Part shown: one piece after another, positions 1 through 10,513 of the stretch | Position numbering within the stretch: position 1 is the first letter of the stretch | How the letters are laid out: each line of letters begins with the position of its first letter | Source: Agarophyton chilense | Lineage: Eukaryota > Rhodophyta > Florideophyceae > Gracilariales > Gracilariaceae | Reading direction: 5' to 3' | Length of the DNA stretch: 64,000 bases | Assembly: GCA_030374765.1 (NCBI GenBank) | Contig: JARGXX010000068.1 | Span: forward strand, 4,092,001-4,156,000 | Made by a program: the position numbers and the translations under genes | The notes under the pieces: generated by a model | Database searches by the model: none | What the model was told of the DNA's origin: nothing | Seen by the model: the letters and a program-made list of their open reading frames with translations, nothing else

Positions 1-1439
1 GAATGATCAGTGTTGACCGTAAAGTGAGCACACTGTAGGTAAGGTCTGAGGGTCGTGAGAGCCCAAACCATAGCAAGGCATCCCTTTTCTGACACAGAGG
101 AGTTCTTTTCTGCCTGGTGCAGTGTTCTCGACCAGTATCCAATAGGATGTCGTATGCTGTCTTCGTGCGTTTGGAAAAGGGCACACCCTATCTGATAATC
201 GCTAGCGTCCGTATCGACGAAGTAAGAAAGATCCGTTTTCGGAAGAGATAACACAGGAGCTGTGGTCAGCCCGTGTTTTAGCTTTGCGATAACTTCCGTT
301 TCGGCTTCCCCGAATTCCTTCAATTAAACGGGTTGTCCCTTCTTCAATAAAGCTTGAAGAGGTGCAGCGATATGCGAATAGCCCGGCACAAATCGCCTGT
401 AAAAGTTACAAAGTCCTAGAAAGAATCTCAACTGCGTCTGCGTTCACGGAGGTTTGAACTCACGAATCGCGGCGGTCTGCATTTCTTCCATTTCCAGTTT
501 CCCTGGCTTTATCCTTTGTCCCAGGTATTTCACTTGGTCCGGGAACCATTCACACTTCTTGATCTTCAAGGTAATTCCAGCTTGCTGTAACTTCTCGAGG
601 ATTCCCTCAACATTACCGAAACGGTCTTCCATATTCTTACTGAAAATGTTGATGTCATCCAAGTAAAAAAGACATGTTTTCCACTTGTACTGTGATATTA
701 TTATATCGATAGCACGCTGAAAAGTCGCAAGGGCGTTGGTCAAACCAAATGGCATTCGCTTAAGGCGATACAGTCCTGCGTGACACGCAAATGTAGTCTT
801 ATCTTGGTCCTCTGGGGCGACTGGTATCTTCCAGTATCCCTAATTTGCGTCAAGCATAGTAAAAACATTGGCTTCTCCAAGAGAATCGATGCATTCATCC
901 ATATGCGGTAATGGGTACGTATCCCTCACAGTTACTGCATTCAGTTTTCTGTAGTCAACGCAAAAGCGTAAAGAACTATCTCTTTTGAGAACAAGGACCA
1001 CTGGGGACGCCCAATCTGATTGAGCTGGCTCAATGACTTCCTTCTCCAACATGGATTCGACGTGTTCTTGCTCGATCTGGCGAGTTCGCAGGCGTGTCCG
1101 ATACAGTAATCGGGCGATTGGTCCTGTACCTGGTACAACGTCAATAGGCTGTTCTGTAGCCGCGATCTGGCCAATGTGTCCACTCCACATATGTGAAAAC
1201 TTCAGCAGCCATCTGCGCAATCTTCCTTTATACTCCTCAGGAACGTGTTCCATCTTAACGCCCTCGAGGGCTTCTTCCATCTCTTCTTCAGAGACATTCT
1301 CTTCCTTCATGTTCTTCATGTTCTCGACCGCTTCTGGCGCTGTCGACTTTTGCTCGCCTGTAGACGTTACTCCTAAGACGTCTGTCGTCATTATGTGTCT
1401 CGGTATCACAACTGAAGGGTGTGGCAGCGCCATGTCCAA
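1..1439 (-). pseudogene. RT-RNase H region of the older Gypsy element
   Basis: The minus strand shows recognisable Gypsy reverse-transcriptase blocks: the conserved region around FCVDYRKLN, a block near MPFGLTNA and the catalytic YLDD box in CLFYLDDINIFS. An RNase H stretch (GYWSR, then TDH at the left edge) follows. The spacing matches the intact-looking counterpart at 8600-10459 on the plus strand. The region is broken and is described only as a fossil. The RNase H and integrase parts continue beyond the window. Confidence 0.9.
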
Positions 1440-1442
1440 GAG

Positions 1443-2381
1443 CTAATGCATGTGTAAGCGACGCTCTTCAGAGCCAACATTGCTCACTAATATCCTGAAA
1501 GCGATCTTCGGGATCACCTGTGCGATGCCGTTAGCGACTAGCAATTCCCTAATATGATACAATGCCGCGTTCGGCTGAATAACGATAAGTCCGTGCTTCT
1601 CAGTAACAACTGATACCCATGTTTGACTGTTTGGGGGTATCACCGTTAGTTTACACACCCGAATCTTCGGAGATGTTCTGCCCAGTGGGGCTTCGTATTC
1701 CAATGACGGTGGTAATGGTGCAAATGAAGCGGATCGCCGCAGAGGTCTGCGCACAATTGGCACTGTGGAGCCATCGTCCAGCTCCACTTCCCGATTCTTC
1801 CGACGAATCGATTCGACAAACTTGCCACAGTAGTCACAACCAAGCAAAACTGATCCAGCCAATGTGATACACACAATAAACGTTAACATGACAACATGAT
1901 TTCCCAATCGAACGACAAGCCGTATTGTTCCAATAGACCTTTTCCGTCTCTTGTTCGCATCCCGGATATTCGGTATCTGTGCCCGCTGTATTCGAGCTCG
2001 CTCGTCTTCGCGCAATTCAGACAACCTGATGAAGTTTGGGCCTGCACCCGTATCAAATACAGCGAGTCTCCGCGATAACAGCGCTTGAGAAGAGCCGGTG
2101 TCGGCATAGACCTTGTAGTTCTTTCGGGCCATACTCATGATGTGACTCGTCCTCCTATTTGGGCACACATATCGTCTCCAAGGACATTTCAACATACAGT
2201 CAAACTGTCCATAGTTTCTGACATTCGAAGATCTTCCTGCTCTCAGTAGGACTTTCGGTTTAAATTCCCGGGAGCGGGGCAATGTCGGTAACCCGATCGG
2301 TATGGTGGGTTTGAATCCACCCAACCCCCTGAGGGCCCCCTCACTTAATTTCCCCGATGACGTGGGTTTATCCCTCGCCAC
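1443..2381 (-). pseudogene. Protease region of the older Gypsy element
   Basis: A minus-strand frame carries a retropepsin-type active-site motif (VFDTGAGPNFIR) and a downstream hydrophobic block with VLLGCDYCGKFV. The young element has the matching motifs VLDTGAAPNLIH and VILGCDFCDRFV at 7760-8010. The family cleaves the Gag-Pol polyprotein. The sequence belongs to the broken older copy. Confidence 0.85.
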
Positions 2382-2474
2382 ATCGGCGTCTCTCTGTACT
2401 TCTGGGGCTCAACCATGTGATCTTTCAGAGTTCTGAGCTCTCGCATGAGTTTTGCCTAGCATATTTGCAAGCCC

Positions 2475-4316
2475 TCAAGCTTTGGCCTTCCAATATGATT
2501 CTACCGGTTCACGGGTTCGTTCTTGCTCCGGGAGAGCTTCAAAGTTCGAGACAACTCGATGTACCTGTGTAAAGGGCAAAGGGCACTCCGATGACAAATG
2601 ATGTCTTCCATAGCACCCATAACATATCAGGCCGTCCCTGTTCAACCTCAGCTGTGGCTGTTCTATACCACGGGTATCCACCCAATCAGGCTTCTGAGAA
2701 GTAAATCCACCGGTTGGCTGGACCATCGGACTCCTTCTGTAAGGATAACGGCGTGGCTTCTAAGCCAATACAGCATCTTCCACATGGGAATCAGTGGACG
2801 GCAAGGCAAATCTGTAGTAGGCACTGACCCCTCTGGATCATCCAGATAATTAAGTGCGTCTTCCTTAGTATTGCAGGCATCATGAGGCGTAAAGGTCGAA
2901 ACGAATGATTCCTCTGGCGACTCCAGATGCAAAACCTTGCCTCCCTTGATAGGGCGTTTTATATCCCTGTTAGCAACGGGGTATGTCCCTAGACGACGTG
3001 TTCCACCTCCGCGACGAGCGCGAACTGCTTCACCTTCAGCCCGTGCATACTGCACTAATTCCAGAAACCTGATTCTCGAGTGCTTCTCCCCATGACAGGC
3101 TATCAATTACTTGATAGTCGGATCGAGTCCATCGACAAAAAGTGTCATCTTCTCGTCCGTAGAATGGACATTTCCACAGCCTGTAGCTGCATTATTCAGT
3201 CTTGAATTGTACTCAACCTCCTTTTATCCAGGGTTCTGGGTAATATCTTTGAGATTCAGAATAGCTTCTCGAATCGCATTCGACGTTGCGTAACTACGCA
3301 GCAAGTACTGCACGGTTTCGGCCCAACTGGTGACTCCACCTTCATCGACGGTAAGTGAAACACTCGCGGCACGGTATTGCTCCAATGCAAATCCAACCAA
3401 TAAGTGTGGATGTCGCACGAATGCTTGAGCTTCACTCATCCCCGGCGTGTTGGCTTCGACTACAAAACGATTGAGAAATTCAAATATAAGAATGGGATCC
3501 TTCCCAGAAAAAGTAAGACCATCGAGACCATTCTTCAAACGCTTAAATTGATCTCTCACTTTGGCTGTCTCGCGATCTGTTAGCTTCCCATTTCGGACCT
3601 TGAGCCGATATACACTATAATTCGTAATCTTCCTGTAAAGCGGGTTCGGAAACGAAAGTGCTTTCAGGTTCTTGTAGGGCGGTCCTTTCTTGCGGGACAG
3701 TAGTGAGCTACCCATTCTTTTATTTCTCGAATGGCGAGTGTCCTCCTCGCTCGAGGTATCATGAGAAGATGAATTTCCAATCTCGGGATCGTCCATATCC
3801 GAACTATCGGAATCCGTTCAATCGGAATCACCTCCGTCTCCATCGGTGTCATGTATTCTTGCGAGTTTTCTCGATTCAGAGCGCCTTGAAGATAAATTCT
3901 GTACCTTCGACTTCTTCGAGTCTTTCTTGCGCGACCGCGCATCAGCGACGATGAGTCCAACCTCCAGTACTTCCTGGTACGGAATTTGCAACGGTGCATT
4001 CACCACAGTCTCCAATCGCTCTAAGCGAGGGTTTAAACGTGAGAGGACCTCCTCAACAGTAACTAATATATCTGGTAAGGCCCCTGTGGCTTTTCCTTGC
4101 TCTTCTAGCAATTGATTTAGATCTTCTCAGATTGTCCGAACAGTTTCTGCCATCTGATTCGTTTCTGGATTTCGATTCTCCAGAGCCGTGTGCTCTCTTC
4201 TTAAGGTCTCTAATGAAGATTTTAACAAGTTAACTTGACCTTCCATCTCCTCCAGACGGAACTTCGGCGTCGCAGATTCTGCACGGAGTTGCTGTAGCTC
4301 AGCTCGCAAGGCTGCA
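2475..4316 (-). pseudogene. Gag region of the older Gypsy element
   Basis: Several minus-strand pieces correspond to Gag. They are a CCHC zinc knuckle (CYGCYGRHHLSSEC, near 2610-2650), a central capsid-like part (NPLYRK and a block similar to the young Gag, near 3224-3796), and an upstream coiled-coil-like acidic part (3818-4309). The N-terminal end lies across the nested insertion at 16065-16267. The region has several interruptions and should be treated as a relic. Confidence 0.82.
4312..4316. repeat. Target-site duplication CTGCA, left copy
   Basis: The five bases CTGCA directly precede the TG of the 5' LTR. The same five bases follow the CA of the 3' LTR at 16060-16064. A 5-bp duplication is usual for Gypsy integrases and fixes the exact element boundaries. 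Confidence 0.93.
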
Positions 4317-5232
4317 TGTAGAGCAACGCCCAGTTAGGGGATACTTGAAGATGCAACTCATAGAATGAGGATTGAACCCTTCGAGGGTTATGACTATGAT
4401 CCCCTCTAAGGTGGGCTGAGGTGGCACTGTTTTCTGGTTAGAGTTCGCCTATGAAGTGAAAATTCGGATGGCCCATGGTTGAATTGGCCACGTGATACAC
4501 GTGGCTTAATTTTGGCACCGAATTTCGGATATTTGTTAGAATGTTGGACTTTTTGGCCCTGAAAGTGGGATCTCCATGTGTATGGCCCTGAGCAGGTGTG
4601 CACTACTGTAGAGTTTAGTTAGTGGGCCCTACTTAGGGAGATGAGATCTGACAGTCCGAAGCTCAGAGTAAATGGTAACCAAGGTTGGTCTTCGATACCT
4701 TTAGAGGTTCTTCGTCGCCATCGTTTCGGCCTTACAACCCGGAACGGGCTCTGGTTAGCAACGCCTGCGTAGGGACACGACTCCACTTGGAGAGTGCCCA
4801 CGTTTGGGTTCCGTGCAGCCACCCCCTTGGGACCGCTCAGACGACCTGCGTGCACGATACCCCGTGGGCGTTCTGCTTACTTGTTGCGTGCTTTTTGTGT
4901 TTCCTTTCGAGGACAGATTTTCGCCCCTGTATTGGGTTTCTTTTGTTGTTTCGCCCCTTTTCTGGTTCTCGGGTCCGGTGCCTGTTGGTGCCCGACCCTC
5001 GCCCCGTTTTTCCTCTTCGCCAAATTTTCCCCCATTCTTTGGGATACCCATACCCATTCCCGAACCAACGGTTTCTACCCCTCACCTCCGTCGGTACTGC
5101 CGGAATCCCCCGTGGGAGTTACACCCCACACTACGGGTGGAACGGAGGGCTCTGTCTCTGAGTCTGCCTCCCCCAGGGAGCAAGGCTTCGAACACCTTGA
5201 GAGCACTTCCCGTCGCCGGGTTTTGCTCCACA
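4317..5232 (+). repeat. 5' LTR of the young Gypsy element
   Basis: This 916-bp direct repeat matches 15144-16059 and is bounded by short imperfect inverted ends (TGTAGAGC / GCTCCACA). It contains an inverted pair of CACGTG cores at 4488-4504. Open frames inside it on both strands occur equally in both LTRs and have no recognisable domain, so I do not call genes here. Confidence 0.96.
4488..4504. promoter_or_regulatory. G-box palindrome in the 5' LTR
   Basis: CCACGTG and CACGTGG flank ATA and form a perfect 7-bp inverted repeat with two CACGTG cores. The same 17 bases occur in the 3' LTR at 15315-15331. CACGTG is the known binding core of plant and algal bZIP/bHLH factors. Its place in the upstream third of the LTR suits a U3 control site. 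The regulatory role is inference. Confidence 0.4.
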
Positions 5233-5234
5233 AG

Positions 5235-5250
5235 TGGTCTCCCGACTTAG
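5235..5250 (+). other. Candidate primer-binding site
   Basis: TGGTCTCCCGACTTAG begins two bases after the 5' LTR. The leading TGG would pair with the CCA end of a tRNA, the usual primer arrangement for Gypsy elements. I could not assign the tRNA, so the call rests on position and the TGG only. Confidence 0.4.
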
Positions 5251-5459
5251 AATCCGTTCTCGGACTTTTGGGTTGGTCATCCACGTGTTGGAATATCTCT
5301 TGGAAGAGGAAGCACCGTCGTGAAGATTTGTTGTAGTGGTCCCCTTTGGAAAGGGTGGAATTGGTTTTTATTTTTGTTTTGTGTTACGTCATCCGTTCTC
5401 CGGGAATCTCGTGATCGAATTTCATCGTTACCCCGAATCGTCGGTGTCATGTCTGCAGC

Positions 5460-7433
5460 ATGTCGCCGCCTACCCGTGGTTCCAGGACTGGATCGAAGCG
5501 TCAAGCGGATTCAGTGCCTCCGGCCTCGCCTAGGTCGAGGAGCTCTATTCCCGAAGATCGGAACGATTCCGGTATCGATCCGGACACTCGAAGAGCACCC
5601 TCAGTGGCTTCAGGTCCTCGAGAGGTCGTGGCTGTGGGCCCAGCTCCAGTGGTGGAGACCCCCTCAGCAGCACCCCGAAGTCGGGCCGACCCTGAATTAC
5701 AGCGCCTTGAGACTCGAATCGATATCGCCAACGCGGCTCACGTCGAGCTCCGTCAGGAGGTTACTACCCTCCGCCTCAAGGTGGAGGACGCCCCGGTGCG
5801 GGGAGTCGCCGATGACCTTCGTACCCTGAGGAGGGATGTGAACTCCCTTTTGAGAAGCTTTGGTACCCCTGGGGTCTTTATCCAGGAGTACCGGAGCCTC
5901 GTGGAGGAACACCGCGTGCAAGTGGAACGCTTCCGAGCTCGGCTGGACACCCTCGAGGCCATTATCCGTATGGACGGAGACACAGAAGCCTCGAAGGATA
6001 AACCCGACGTTTCGGAAGACGAAGAACACCGCTCCGCTAAACGGGACCGCCGCAAGTCCAAGAAGAGGGTTCACCTCCAAGAGGATTTATCGGATTCCGA
6101 TCCCAATCGCTCGTCATCGAGTTCGTCCTCCGAATCTTCGGATAGTGAAGATGGACGCCGGTCATCCCGGGCGACTCGGTCGAAGGCTACATACACCTCT
6201 CAAGGGGGAATCCGTACCCGGAAGAAGGGTAGGAAACACCTTGGATTAAGGGAGCTGAAGCCGACGAATCCTCTCTATCGGAAGCTGCTATCGTACCGCT
6301 ATTACCGTTTGGATAACCCTTCGGGAGATCGAACATCCCGCGGAACGGGTAAGGTCAAGGACTACATCAAAAGGCTGAGCATCACTCTACAGAACAGGGA
6401 GTTCACAGGAACAGACCCAATTCTGGTGCTCGATTTCCTTGCGAGGTTCGTCCAGGAGGCTGACATCCTCGGTATGAATGAAGCGCAAGCGTATCTTGCA
6501 TTACCCTATTTCTTAAAGGGGATGGCTGAAGACCAGTTCAACTCCGTCCGTGGATCATCCCGAGCCTAGGAAGCGGGAGTCACGTGCTGGCCCGAAGCGG
6601 TGCAGTACCTCTTGAGGTCATACGCTACTGGAAATGCGATTCAGGAAGCAATCCTTGCATTAAGGGATACGCAGCAGAAGCCGATGGAAACCGAAACGGT
6701 GTATTCAACTCGCTTGAATAAAGCGTTTCACCGATGCGGGAATGTATTCCCCGCCTACGAGAGATGCACCATGTTTGTGGATGGTTTGGACCCCTCGATA
6801 AGGGCATTGGTTGCCCGACATCGGGAAGAGAAGCGCAAGCTGACCTACTTGGAACTGGTTCAGTACGCCCAGGCTGAGGGGGATACTCTCCGTGCCCGGC
6901 AGAACCAAAAGAGTCGGCCGACACGTGCACTCCTCGCCGATGGAGGTAACTCGTCTTTGTCCCTCGCAGGAAGCCCTGCTCCTGTGGGGGTCAATGATAA
7001 CATTCACTTCATGGGAAGTAACCCCGAATCTATGGGTACGTCTGAGTTGCCGTCGACATCCGCTCCGACTACGGATGAAGACCCTGCGCTCTATACCCAC
7101 GGACGGAGGGTGCCAGCCGCATCGCTACCTTTTGCGAATATCGCTGCTCGGTTCTCTCGCCCCGGATGGAGGGATACAGCACCACGTCGCGTGGATTCAC
7201 GTCCACAACCGAACCCGGCACAGCTGATTTGCTATTTGTGTTACCTCCGTGGTCACAAAGCACCAGACTGCACATTTCCCCTGCGGGAGGGTTCACTAAT
7301 TATCGCTCAGTACGAGGCTCTGACCCCTGAGGAGAAAGCTCGAGTCCTGAGTAGGTTCTATGAGGAACAACGGATACTCCCAGCTCACCTTGCTGACAGG
7401 GATACAGAACTTGTACCCGCGAACGGGGAATAA
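5460..7433 (+). pseudogene. Gag region of the young Gypsy element
   Basis: The frame starts with a Pro/Ser/Arg-rich leader, followed by a coiled-coil-like helix rich in Leu, Arg and Glu, and a long Ser/Asp/Glu acidic tract (DSDPNRSSSSSSSESSDSED). Next comes the capsid-like part with NPLYRKLLSYRYYRL, and near the end a CCHC zinc knuckle (CYLCYLRGHKAPDC, about 7231-7272). The zinc knuckle is the nucleic-acid-binding mark of Gag. The region is not fully open, and I treat it as part of a fossil copy. Confidence 0.85.
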
Positions 7434-7492
7434 CCGGTCACCATCGAGGCAGCTGCACCGAATTAGGTGGGGTCCGCTTCGAAAAACTAAAC

Positions 7493-8533
7493 TTGGGAGT
7501 CTCCCCTGCGGGAGGGGCGTCTTCTGAGCCGGAGTTGAAGACGCCCGAGGCGCTCCAGCTTCGCTCCCCAGCTGTGACTATCCTTTCAAGGAAAACGGCT
7601 GACACCGACGTTAACTCGGGATACTTTAGTGTCCTCCGTCGCCCGTGGATACGGTCCCGTAATCTCCGTATTCCGGATCGAGTTATGGTAATGGCCAAGC
7701 GGAATTATAAAGTATTCGCCGACTTTGGCCTGTCCAACCAGTTTATGGTTGGTCAAATATCTGTCCTGGATACAGGAGCCGCTCCTAACTTAATTCATGT
7801 TGAATTGTTACCCCCGCTGCTCCGGGTTCAAGTTTGTACCGGTCCAAGTTTGGATATCGCCGATGCGAACAACAACCCGCTACGGACACTGGGTACAATT
7901 TCTCTCATGGTGAGGTTAGGCTCCTATCTCGTTCAACTGGAGTTTATTGTATGCAAGTCACTTGCAGCACCAGTCATACTGGGTTGTGACTTTTGCGACC
8001 GCTTCGTGGAAGCCATCCGTCCTCGGAATAGAACTGTGGAACTCGAAGACGGGTCTACGATCCCAATCGTTCGTAAACCCTTACAGGGAGCAGCGCGAAC
8101 ACGCGTTCCTCTCCCTGTCGCGCAGGAATCTGTGAAGAAGGACCCGGTGTCTACACGGGTAAAGGTTGCGAAGTCAGTGGCTATCCCGCCAGAAACCCAG
8201 GTTTGGGTCACAGTTGTTACCAAGCAAATTGGTGTGCATGCGGTACAACCGAACCCGTCTCTGTATACGCGGCGTCAACTCGCCCTTGCGAATGGGGTTG
8301 TCTCCGTGGAACCGGATAAACCTTTCAAGGTTTTGGTAGCCAACTTTGGAAAGACAACGCAGCATTTGGTCAAACACCAGATCCTGGGTTCTGTTCTTCA
8401 ACACCCGCATGCTGTCGTACCTACAAAGATCTCTATCGCAGAGGTCCTTGGTGTGGCGAACCCTAAAGAGGGGGAGGACACTGCCGAAATCGCGGAAGAC
8501 GGTGAGCATACGACTGCAGCTCCACACGCTTAA
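7493..8533 (+). CDS. Aspartic protease region of the young Gypsy element
   Basis: The active-site motif VLDTGAAPNLIH lies near 7766-7801. A hydrophobic block with VILGCDFCDRFV lies about 70 residues further on, as in retropepsins. The C-terminal part has no clear domain. The region lies in a separate reading frame between gag and RT. In this family such boundaries can be bridged by read-through or frameshifting, but I cannot show which applies here. Confidence 0.85.
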   Translation: MGVSPAGGASSEPELKTPEALQLRSPAVTILSRKTADTDVNSGYFSVLRRPWIRSRNLRIPDRVMVMAKRNYKVFADFGLSNQFMVGQISVLDTGAAPNLIHVELLPPLLRVQVCTGPSLDIADANNNPLRTLGTISLMVRLGSYLVQLEFIVCKSLAAPVILGCDFCDRFVEAIRPRNRTVELEDGSTIPIVRKPLQGAARTRVPLPVAQESVKKDPVSTRVKVAKSVAIPPETQVWVTVVTKQIGVHAVQPNPSLYTRRQLALANGVVSVEPDKPFKVLVANFGKTTQHLVKHQILGSVLQHPHAVVPTKISIAEVLGVANPKEGEDTAEIAEDGEHTTAAPHA

Positions 8534-8599
8534 CACTTTAAACCTCAGAAGGTTACGGCCCCTATCACAGGAGCAGACCAGACGGATCCTGTTCAGGAA

Positions 8600-10459
8600 T
8601 TGGAGAAATGGGATCTCAACCATGTACCCGCATCTCATCGGGAGAAGCTGAGGCACATGCTTCGTGAATTTACCCCCATGTGGGATGGTTACCTTGGAAC
8701 TATTGGGATTACAGAACACCGCATCGACTTGTTACCGAAAACTCGGCCTATTGCCCAACAACCTTACAGGGATGGACCGAAAGCTCGGGAAGAGGAGAAA
8801 TCTCAGGTGGAGAAGATGCTTAAAGCGGGCGTAATTGAACCTGCCCAGTCCGCTTGGGCCTCACCAGTGGTGGTAGTTCTGAAACCGGATGGATCGTGGC
8901 GTTTCTGCATCGATTACAGACGCCTGAACGAGGTAACCATTAAGGATGTGTACCCGATCCCTCGGATGGACGAATACATCGATTCCCTTGGGAGCGCTAC
9001 TGTTTTCTCTACCCTCAACGCCAATTCGGGCTACTGGCAAGTCCCTGTTAGGGAGGAAGATCGAGACAAAACGGCTTTCGTGTGTCATCAAGGACTTTTC
9101 CGATTCCGGAGGATGCCTTTTGGGTCGACAAATGCCCCCGCAACGTTTCAACGGGCGATAGACATTCTGTTGGCTCCCTTCAAGTGGAGGACGTGTCTAG
9201 TGTATTTAGACGACATTATTGTCTTCTCCAACAACCTGGATGACCACCTCGAACACGTCAGGGACGTAATGAAGATACTCCGCGACGCGGGAATCACCTT
9301 GAAACTCAAGAAGTGCGAGTTTTTCACCGATTCGGTTAAGGACCTGGGTCATATTATCCGTCCCGGACAGCTTTCAATCGATGAAGTACGAGTGAAATCC
9401 TTGAAGGAAGCAAAACACCCGAAAACTCAAACGGAGTTGCGATCCTTCTTAGGTCTGTGTAACGTGTATCGCCGATTCGTCCCGAACTTTGCGGATATTG
9501 CCACCCCCCTCAACAGGTTCCTGACGAAGGGACAACCAGTTGAACTGGAACCTTTTGGCGACGTGGAAGCGTCTGCCTTCACGGCACTGTTGAATGCCGT
9601 AACATCACCGCCAATCTTGGCTCTACCCAATCCTGGGCTCTCTTACGAAGTGGACACCGATGCTAGTGCAAACCAAGTAGGGTGTGCACTGTTCCAATCC
9701 TCTGAGGATGGTGAACGTCACTCTATTGGGTACTGGTCACGTTCCCTGAATGTCCATGAAAGGAACTACTCGGTCTCCGAGAAAAAATGTTTAACCGTTG
9801 TGTGGGCCTTGGCTACACTTCGCCCCTATCTGATGGGTACTCGTTTCAAAGTCCATACGGACCACGCATGCTTGCGTTGGCTCCTGGAGATCTCCGAACC
9901 CTCGGGCCGTCTTATGCGCTGGCGTCTCCGACTGTCGGAATTCGACTTTGAGATCCTGTACAAGAAAGGGAAGCTGAACACTCAGGCTGATGCACTATCC
10001 CGCTTGGGAACCACAGCAGAAACGGAACCCTACGAGGAAGATGACATCCCATGTTTTATGGTATCGGACCTCGAGGGAGGAGCTCAACCGCTGACGGATG
10101 ATGTTTGTGACGATATACTCGTCAACGAGAGTCTGGATTCGCCGACCGGCTCTTTTATACCTATCTCTCCAGAGGAGATGATACGCGAGCAACAGCTCGA
10201 CCCATTCTGTACACGGATTCGGGCTCGCCTCAACGGAGGATTTCAGTTACCTTTCGAGGACGACGATCAGGGTTACCTAATCAGGACCGTTGGACCTCGC
10301 CCGAGGATAGTGGTGCCGCACACCCTACAACAGAGGGTATTACACCTCACTCACTATGTGAAGGTTGGCGCCCATCCCGGGGGAAGAAAACTGTACCTCA
10401 CGTTGAGAAGGGACTTTTACTGGCCGGCAATGGCATTCGATTGTTACGCCGTCAGATAG
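8600..10459 (+). CDS. Reverse transcriptase-RNase H region of the young Gypsy element
   Basis: The RT blocks are all visible: PIAQQPYR and a PAQSAWASPVVVV leader, RFCIDYRRLN, MPFGSTNAPATFQ, the YLDD catalytic box in CLVYLDDIIVFS, and the connection domain with LRSFLGLCNVYRRFV. RNase H follows, with DTDASANQVGCALFQ, GYWSRSLN and TDHACLRWLL. After it comes an acidic linker and an integrase-leader-like piece ending in FYWPAM. This is a textbook Gypsy order and is the clearest part of the element. Confidence 0.95.
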   Translation: MEKWDLNHVPASHREKLRHMLREFTPMWDGYLGTIGITEHRIDLLPKTRPIAQQPYRDGPKAREEEKSQVEKMLKAGVIEPAQSAWASPVVVVLKPDGSWRFCIDYRRLNEVTIKDVYPIPRMDEYIDSLGSATVFSTLNANSGYWQVPVREEDRDKTAFVCHQGLFRFRRMPFGSTNAPATFQRAIDILLAPFKWRTCLVYLDDIIVFSNNLDDHLEHVRDVMKILRDAGITLKLKKCEFFTDSVKDLGHIIRPGQLSIDEVRVKSLKEAKHPKTQTELRSFLGLCNVYRRFVPNFADIATPLNRFLTKGQPVELEPFGDVEASAFTALLNAVTSPPILALPNPGLSYEVDTDASANQVGCALFQSSEDGERHSIGYWSRSLNVHERNYSVSEKKCLTVVWALATLRPYLMGTRFKVHTDHACLRWLLEISEPSGRLMRWRLRLSEFDFEILYKKGKLNTQADALSRLGTTAETEPYEEDDIPCFMVSDLEGGAQPLTDDVCDDILVNESLDSPTGSFIPISPEEMIREQQLDPFCTRIRARLNGGFQLPFEDDDQGYLIRTVGPRPRIVVPHTLQQRVLHLTHYVKVGAHPGGRKLYLTLRRDFYWPAMAFDCYAVR

Positions 10460-10513
10460 GCCTGCGCCAATTGTGCCAAGAATGACGTCAAACTTCGGAA
10501 GCACTCTAAGAAG

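Larger units (their letters stand above)
1..4316 (-). mobile_element. Older Gypsy-type LTR retrotransposon, left part (split by a nested insertion)
   Basis: Read on the minus strand, this stretch carries, from right to left, Gag, a zinc knuckle, an aspartic protease, reverse transcriptase and the start of RNase H. That order (protease-RT-RNase H) is typical of Ty3/Gypsy elements. The element continues beyond the left edge, so integrase and the 3' LTR are not seen. Its Gag is cut at 4316 by the younger element and resumes at 16060. The copy is clearly a fossil, with roughly ten interruptions judged by eye. Its Gag and RT resemble those of the young copy (for example the shared Gag motif NPLYRK), so both belong to one lineage. 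It is older than its guest, since it is the insertion target and far more decayed. Confidence 0.92.

Noticed and set aside
4685-5336. Overlapping frames of 100-180 codons on both strands of the LTR, repeated at 15512-16175
   Set aside because: They recur because the LTRs are copies. They have no domain and skewed composition and lie where regulatory sequence is expected.
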